This document shows positions 51,197 through 53,494 of a stretch of DNA of 53,494 bases, piece by piece (the stretch's first letter is position 1; each line of letters begins with the position of its first letter). This DNA comes from an uncultured Lachnospiraceae bacterium (GTDB lineage: Bacteria > Bacillota > Clostridia > Lachnospirales > Lachnospiraceae): positions 1 through 53,494 of the forward strand of contig CAMNTQ010000021.1 in the NCBI GenBank assembly GCA_946558695.1. Reading direction: 5' to 3'. The notes beneath the pieces were generated by a model, which was given only the letters and a program-made list of their open reading frames with translations, searched no databases and was not told the DNA's origin. Both the position numbers and the translations under genes were made by a program.

Positions 51197-52189
51197 TTAC
51201 ACAGTCTCATTCAGATATATCTTTGACAGAGGAATGATTTTTCTCATCTCCTCCTTCATCCTCTCCGACAAAAAGACACCTTCCTCTCCGCATATCTCTT
51301 CCACATTCTTCGCCCCGAACAGGAAGCTTGCAAGAGCGGCGATCGTAACCGTCCCCTCGCTGTTTTCCGGCTTGCCGTCCATCAGCATCACTCCCGAAAA
51401 TTCCGTCCCCATTAAAACGATACAGCGGTTATTGTCTTCAATGATCGGATCCGTGATATGAAAACAGACGGCCGTCAGACTTTTCACCTTAAGAACCATA
51501 AGCATTCTGCGCACATCGACGATCCGCACCATGATCTTTGGTTTTTCCTTCTCTGCCCCGTCCGGCATAAAGACACGGCAGTCCGTAATCTCTCCGTCCT
51601 CCCGCCTGATCATAAGAGCGCCCCCGTCGCTTGCATATTCCTTAAGAAGTCTCTGATAATACGCGGCGTCCCGCTTTGCAAACACCTGATAATTCCCGCC
51701 AAGATACCGGTTCGCTGCCTCCGCCAGTTTTTCACAATCCTCTTCCCCCGCCGGAGTCATAGGATACTCGCTCTTTTCCTCTTCATAATACCGCTTTTCC
51801 TGCTCATATACGGTACGGAAATCATGGGGAAGATAGATACGCTCTGCCGCCGGCATCAAAAATGTAAACGACTGTCCCGCCTCGTACATACTTTGAAGCG
51901 CATGTCTTAAAAGCGCCGCCATATATCCCCGTCTGCGATAGTCTCTCTGCGTCGCCACTGCGACGATATAATTCACGTTCCTCTCCGAGCCATCTACAGA
52001 CAGCACATAGGGATTCAGCTGCAGCATTCCCCGGATTTTTTTATCCTCCTCTGCCGCGTAGATCACATTATCCTTCGTCTTCTCCGTATAATAATAGTCC
52101 ACAAATTCCCGGCTATCCTCCGGAAAGGCTTCCTCATATAAGTCTCTGGTACACGCTTTCTCACCTTGGGTTAATCTTCGTATCTCCAT
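51197..52189 (-). CDS. GNAT-family N-acetyltransferase (Eis-like)
   Basis: A 330-aa acetyltransferase. Residues 1-130 form a GNAT domain with the acetyl-CoA loop VATQRDYRRRGYMAALLRHA. Residues about 130-230 look like a second degenerate GNAT unit. The C-terminal 100 residues (MVRIVDVRRMLMVL and VTIAALASFLFGAKN) resemble the sterol-carrier-like domain of Eis-type enzymes. Eis proteins acetylate amines such as aminoglycosides; the substrate here is unproven. The start at 52189 follows AGGAG with 7-nt spacing. It lies 4 nt after ispF, so it is cotranscribed. Confidence 0.85.
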   Translation of the reverse strand: MEIRRLTQGEKACTRDLYEEAFPEDSREFVDYYYTEKTKDNVIYAAEEDKKIRGMLQLNPYVLSVDGSERNVNYIVAVATQRDYRRRGYMAALLRHALQSMYEAGQSFTFLMPAAERIYLPHDFRTVYEQEKRYYEEEKSEYPMTPAGEEDCEKLAEAANRYLGGNYQVFAKRDAAYYQRLLKEYASDGGALMIRREDGEITDCRVFMPDGAEKEKPKIMVRIVDVRRMLMVLKVKSLTAVCFHITDPIIEDNNRCIVLMGTEFSGVMLMDGKPENSEGTVTIAALASFLFGAKNVEEICGEEGVFLSERMKEEMRKIIPLSKIYLNETV

Positions 52190-52193
52190 CCCG

Positions 52194-52751
52194 TTACTCC
52201 TCTTTCGCCCTGCCGCAGCACCCCTGACAGCCTGCAAAGTCCCGGCCGTCATCCGCTGCCGCCGCATAACTGCAGTTCGCAACCGTCTCAAGACATGCAG
52301 CAGCCTGCGAAGAAATCCCTTCTCCGCTTCCGGTAAAGCCAAGCCCTTCTTCCGTCGTCGCCTTGACATTCACCTGTGAAACATCGAGATTAAGCGCCTG
52401 CGCTATATTCCTTCGCATCTGCTCTATAAAGGGCGCCATCTTCGGACGCTGGGCAATGATCGTCGCATCAATATTGCCGATCACATACAACTCATCGTCA
52501 ATCAGCCTTCCCACATGCTCTAAGAGCCGGATACTTGATATTCCCTTATATGCCGGATCCGTATCCGGAAAATGCTTTCCGATATCTCCAAGGGCTGCCG
52601 CCCCTAAAAGTGCATCCATCACTGCATGCAGCAGAACATCCGCATCCGAGTGACCCAAAAGCCCCTTCTCATAAGGAATCTCAACTCCTCCCAGAATTAA
52701 CTTCCGTCCCTCCACTAACCGGTGGACGTCATATCCCATTCCTATTCTCAT
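52194..52751 (-). CDS. ispF: 2-C-methyl-D-erythritol 2,4-cyclodiphosphate synthase
   Basis: A step of the MEP isoprenoid pathway. The catalytic core (residues about 1-158) has [20 protein letters not shown] (Asp and His zinc ligands), [31 protein letters not shown] and [17 protein letters not shown]. The chain is 185 aa, about 25 residues longer than usual. The extra tail is Ala/Asp rich and ends with a Cys-Gln-Gly-Cys-Cys-Gly pattern. The start at 52751 follows AAAGGGG. Isolated ispF without ispD nearby is common in clostridia. Confidence 0.95.
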   Translation of the reverse strand: MRIGMGYDVHRLVEGRKLILGGVEIPYEKGLLGHSDADVLLHAVMDALLGAAALGDIGKHFPDTDPAYKGISSIRLLEHVGRLIDDELYVIGNIDATIIAQRPKMAPFIEQMRRNIAQALNLDVSQVNVKATTEEGLGFTGSGEGISSQAAACLETVANCSYAAAADDGRDFAGCQGCCGRAKEE

Positions 52752-52788
52752 ATTTTGTTCCCCTTTCCTATGTTTCTGATCCCGCAGT

Positions 52789-53061
52789 CTACTTGTCTTC
52801 TGGATCACTCTGCATATCATCTTTTTCTTCTTGCGGCTCGTCCCCGGAATTTTCCGGCCGGCCGGCATAATCGCCCCTAGAAATCCTAAGAACACTCTTT
52901 ACCGCAAAAAATCCGCCGACCGCAACAAATAAAATTCCGATAATCAGATACAGCATATAATTGTCCGGACGCTGCTCTAATGCGCTCTTTGCCAGCCCAG
53001 CCCCGGTATAAGCCACATAACCTCCTGCAATAATATAAATATATAACCGTGATTTCGTCAT
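52789..53061 (-). CDS. Small membrane protein, 90 aa
   Basis: Two hydrophobic helices (about residues 6-26 and 36-58) are joined by a short basic/acidic loop. An acidic, presumably cytoplasmic tail follows ([18 protein letters not shown] in part). The function is unknown. It lies 37 nt upstream of ispF on the same strand and may share its transcript. Confidence 0.75.
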   Translation of the reverse strand: MTKSRLYIYIIAGGYVAYTGAGLAKSALEQRPDNYMLYLIIGILFVAVGGFFAVKSVLRISRGDYAGRPENSGDEPQEEKDDMQSDPEDK

Positions 53062-53145
53062 GCTTCATCCTCCTCGTTCTTCCATTCTCAGTACGCACGG
53101 ATATTTCCGCGTCTTGTACTCTTCACCTCTATCATACGTGAAAAA

Positions 53146-53172
53146 AAGGAGACAGTCAACAACTGTCTCCTT
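53146..53172 (-). terminator. Terminator after tRNA-Met
   Basis: An 11-bp stem (AAGGAGACAGT with ACTGTCTCCTT), 5-nt loop and T7 on the minus strand. Confidence 0.9.
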
Positions 53173-53182
53173 CGTAATCAAG

Positions 53183-53256
53183 TAGCGGGAACTGGATTTG
53201 AACCAGCGACACCACGGGTATGAACCGTGTGCTCTAGCCAACTGAGCTATCCCGCC
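53183..53256 (-). tRNA. tRNA-Met, elongator (anticodon CAT)
   Basis: A 74-nt cloverleaf. The acceptor is GGCGGGA with TCCCGCT (one G-U pair), the anticodon stem CACGG with CCGTG and the loop TTCATAC. The sequence GTTCATACCCGTG matches Firmicute elongator tRNA-Met more than initiator or tRNA-Ile2. CCA is not encoded. Confidence 0.93.
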
Positions 53257-53271
53257 ATATTTGATAAGATA

Positions 53272-53344
53272 TGGGACCAATAGGGCTCGAACCTATGACC
53301 CTCTGCTTGTAAGGCAGATGCTCTCCCAGCTGAGCTATGATCCC
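53272..53344 (-). tRNA. tRNA-Val (anticodon TAC)
   Basis: A 73-nt cloverleaf. The acceptor is GGGATCA with TGGTCCC, the anticodon stem TCTGC with GCAGA and the loop CTTACAA (anticodon TAC). It is cotranscribed with tRNA-Met. CCA is not encoded. Confidence 0.95.
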
Positions 53345-53381
53345 ATATCTGCGCAAGTCCTTATCTCGAACCCGCTTTGCT

Positions 53382-53411
53382 ATTATACTATCTCTTAACA
53401 ATATTTGTCAA
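53382..53411 (-). promoter_or_regulatory. Promoter of the tRNA-Val/tRNA-Met operon
   Basis: Minus strand TTGACA (53406-53411), 18-bp spacer, TATAAT (53382-53387). Confidence 0.8.
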
Positions 53412-53447
53412 CACTTTTCTTTGGTTTTTTTCTTTTTTCGGTAACAG

Positions 53448-53469
53448 TTCAGCCTTCCGGCTGAACTAA
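53448..53469. other. Stable hairpin upstream of the tRNA operon
   Basis: A 9-bp stem (AGTTCAGCC with GGCTGAACT) and a TTCC loop. No T-run follows directly on either strand, so it is not a textbook terminator. It may be the end of a gene outside the window. Confidence 0.4.
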
Positions 53470-53494
53470 CGAGTATAGCACCGGCTAAAATATA

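Noticed and set aside
53448-53469. Terminator at the right edge
   Set aside because: Stable hairpin, but no T-run directly follows on either strand, so I list it only as a hairpin.

Overview
The window looks like the chromosome of a spore-forming, low-to-mid GC Firmicute, most likely a Lachnospiraceae gut anaerobe. The grounds are AGGAGG-type ribosome binding sites throughout, two T-box riboswitches, an AUU-started infC, a GerA/SpoVAF-type germination protein, a Spo0H-like sigma factor in the conserved cysE-cysS-mrnC-rlmB-sigH order, and small DUF1540 and SEC-C proteins. Species cannot be fixed from the sequence alone. Most genes lie on the minus strand.

Layout. 1-9,060: an unknown exported protein, the infC-rpmI-rplT operon with a structured leader, a B3/B4 protein divergent from a LysR regulator, a MATE exporter, a germination protein, dUTPase and a sodium:alanine symporter. 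9,447-12,206: an envelope operon (family 2 glycosyltransferase, predicted permuted papain-fold protein, MprF-type flippase). 12,325-15,417: a large secreted M26-like zinc protease with Big2 domains. 15,486-18,440: a low-GC accessory patch with a Uma2 fragment, a Phd/RelE pair, a WYL regulator with a zinc-ribbon protein, a PIN-toxin fragment and a small P-loop kinase. 18,646-24,252: metA, an AI-2E family transporter, a DUF1540 protein and a threonine T-box controlling a thioesterase plus thrS.

24,227-29,946: a 5.6-kb island bounded by two decayed IS1634-family copies and by a perfect 58-bp direct repeat. It carries a small protein, an esterase, a chemoreceptor and an orphan solute-binding lipoprotein. 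29,949-41,252: a SEC-C protein, small proteins, purA, cardiolipin synthase, a LEA-like protein, a MocR regulator, glnS, a ThrE exporter, an NSS transporter and tRNA-Thr. 41,333-45,665: sigH, rlmB, mrnC, cysS and cysE behind a cysteine T-box. 45,673-53,344: a FapA-like protein, a histidine kinase and response regulator, DedA, a GNAT/Eis-like protein, ispF, a small membrane protein, tRNA-Met and tRNA-Val.

The most interesting signals are regulatory. (1) A 57-bp promoter/operator architecture is shared, with identical spacing, between the envelope operon at 12.1 kb and dedA at 51.1 kb. dedA lies directly upstream of a two-component system on the same strand, which suggests an uncharacterised envelope-stress regulon. 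(2) The IS-bounded island's 58-bp repeat duplicates the thrS promoter region and fits the long target duplications of the IS1634 family. (3) The WYL regulator gene and its zinc-ribbon partner have near-identical operator-promoters, and the second lies inside the 3' end of the regulator ORF.
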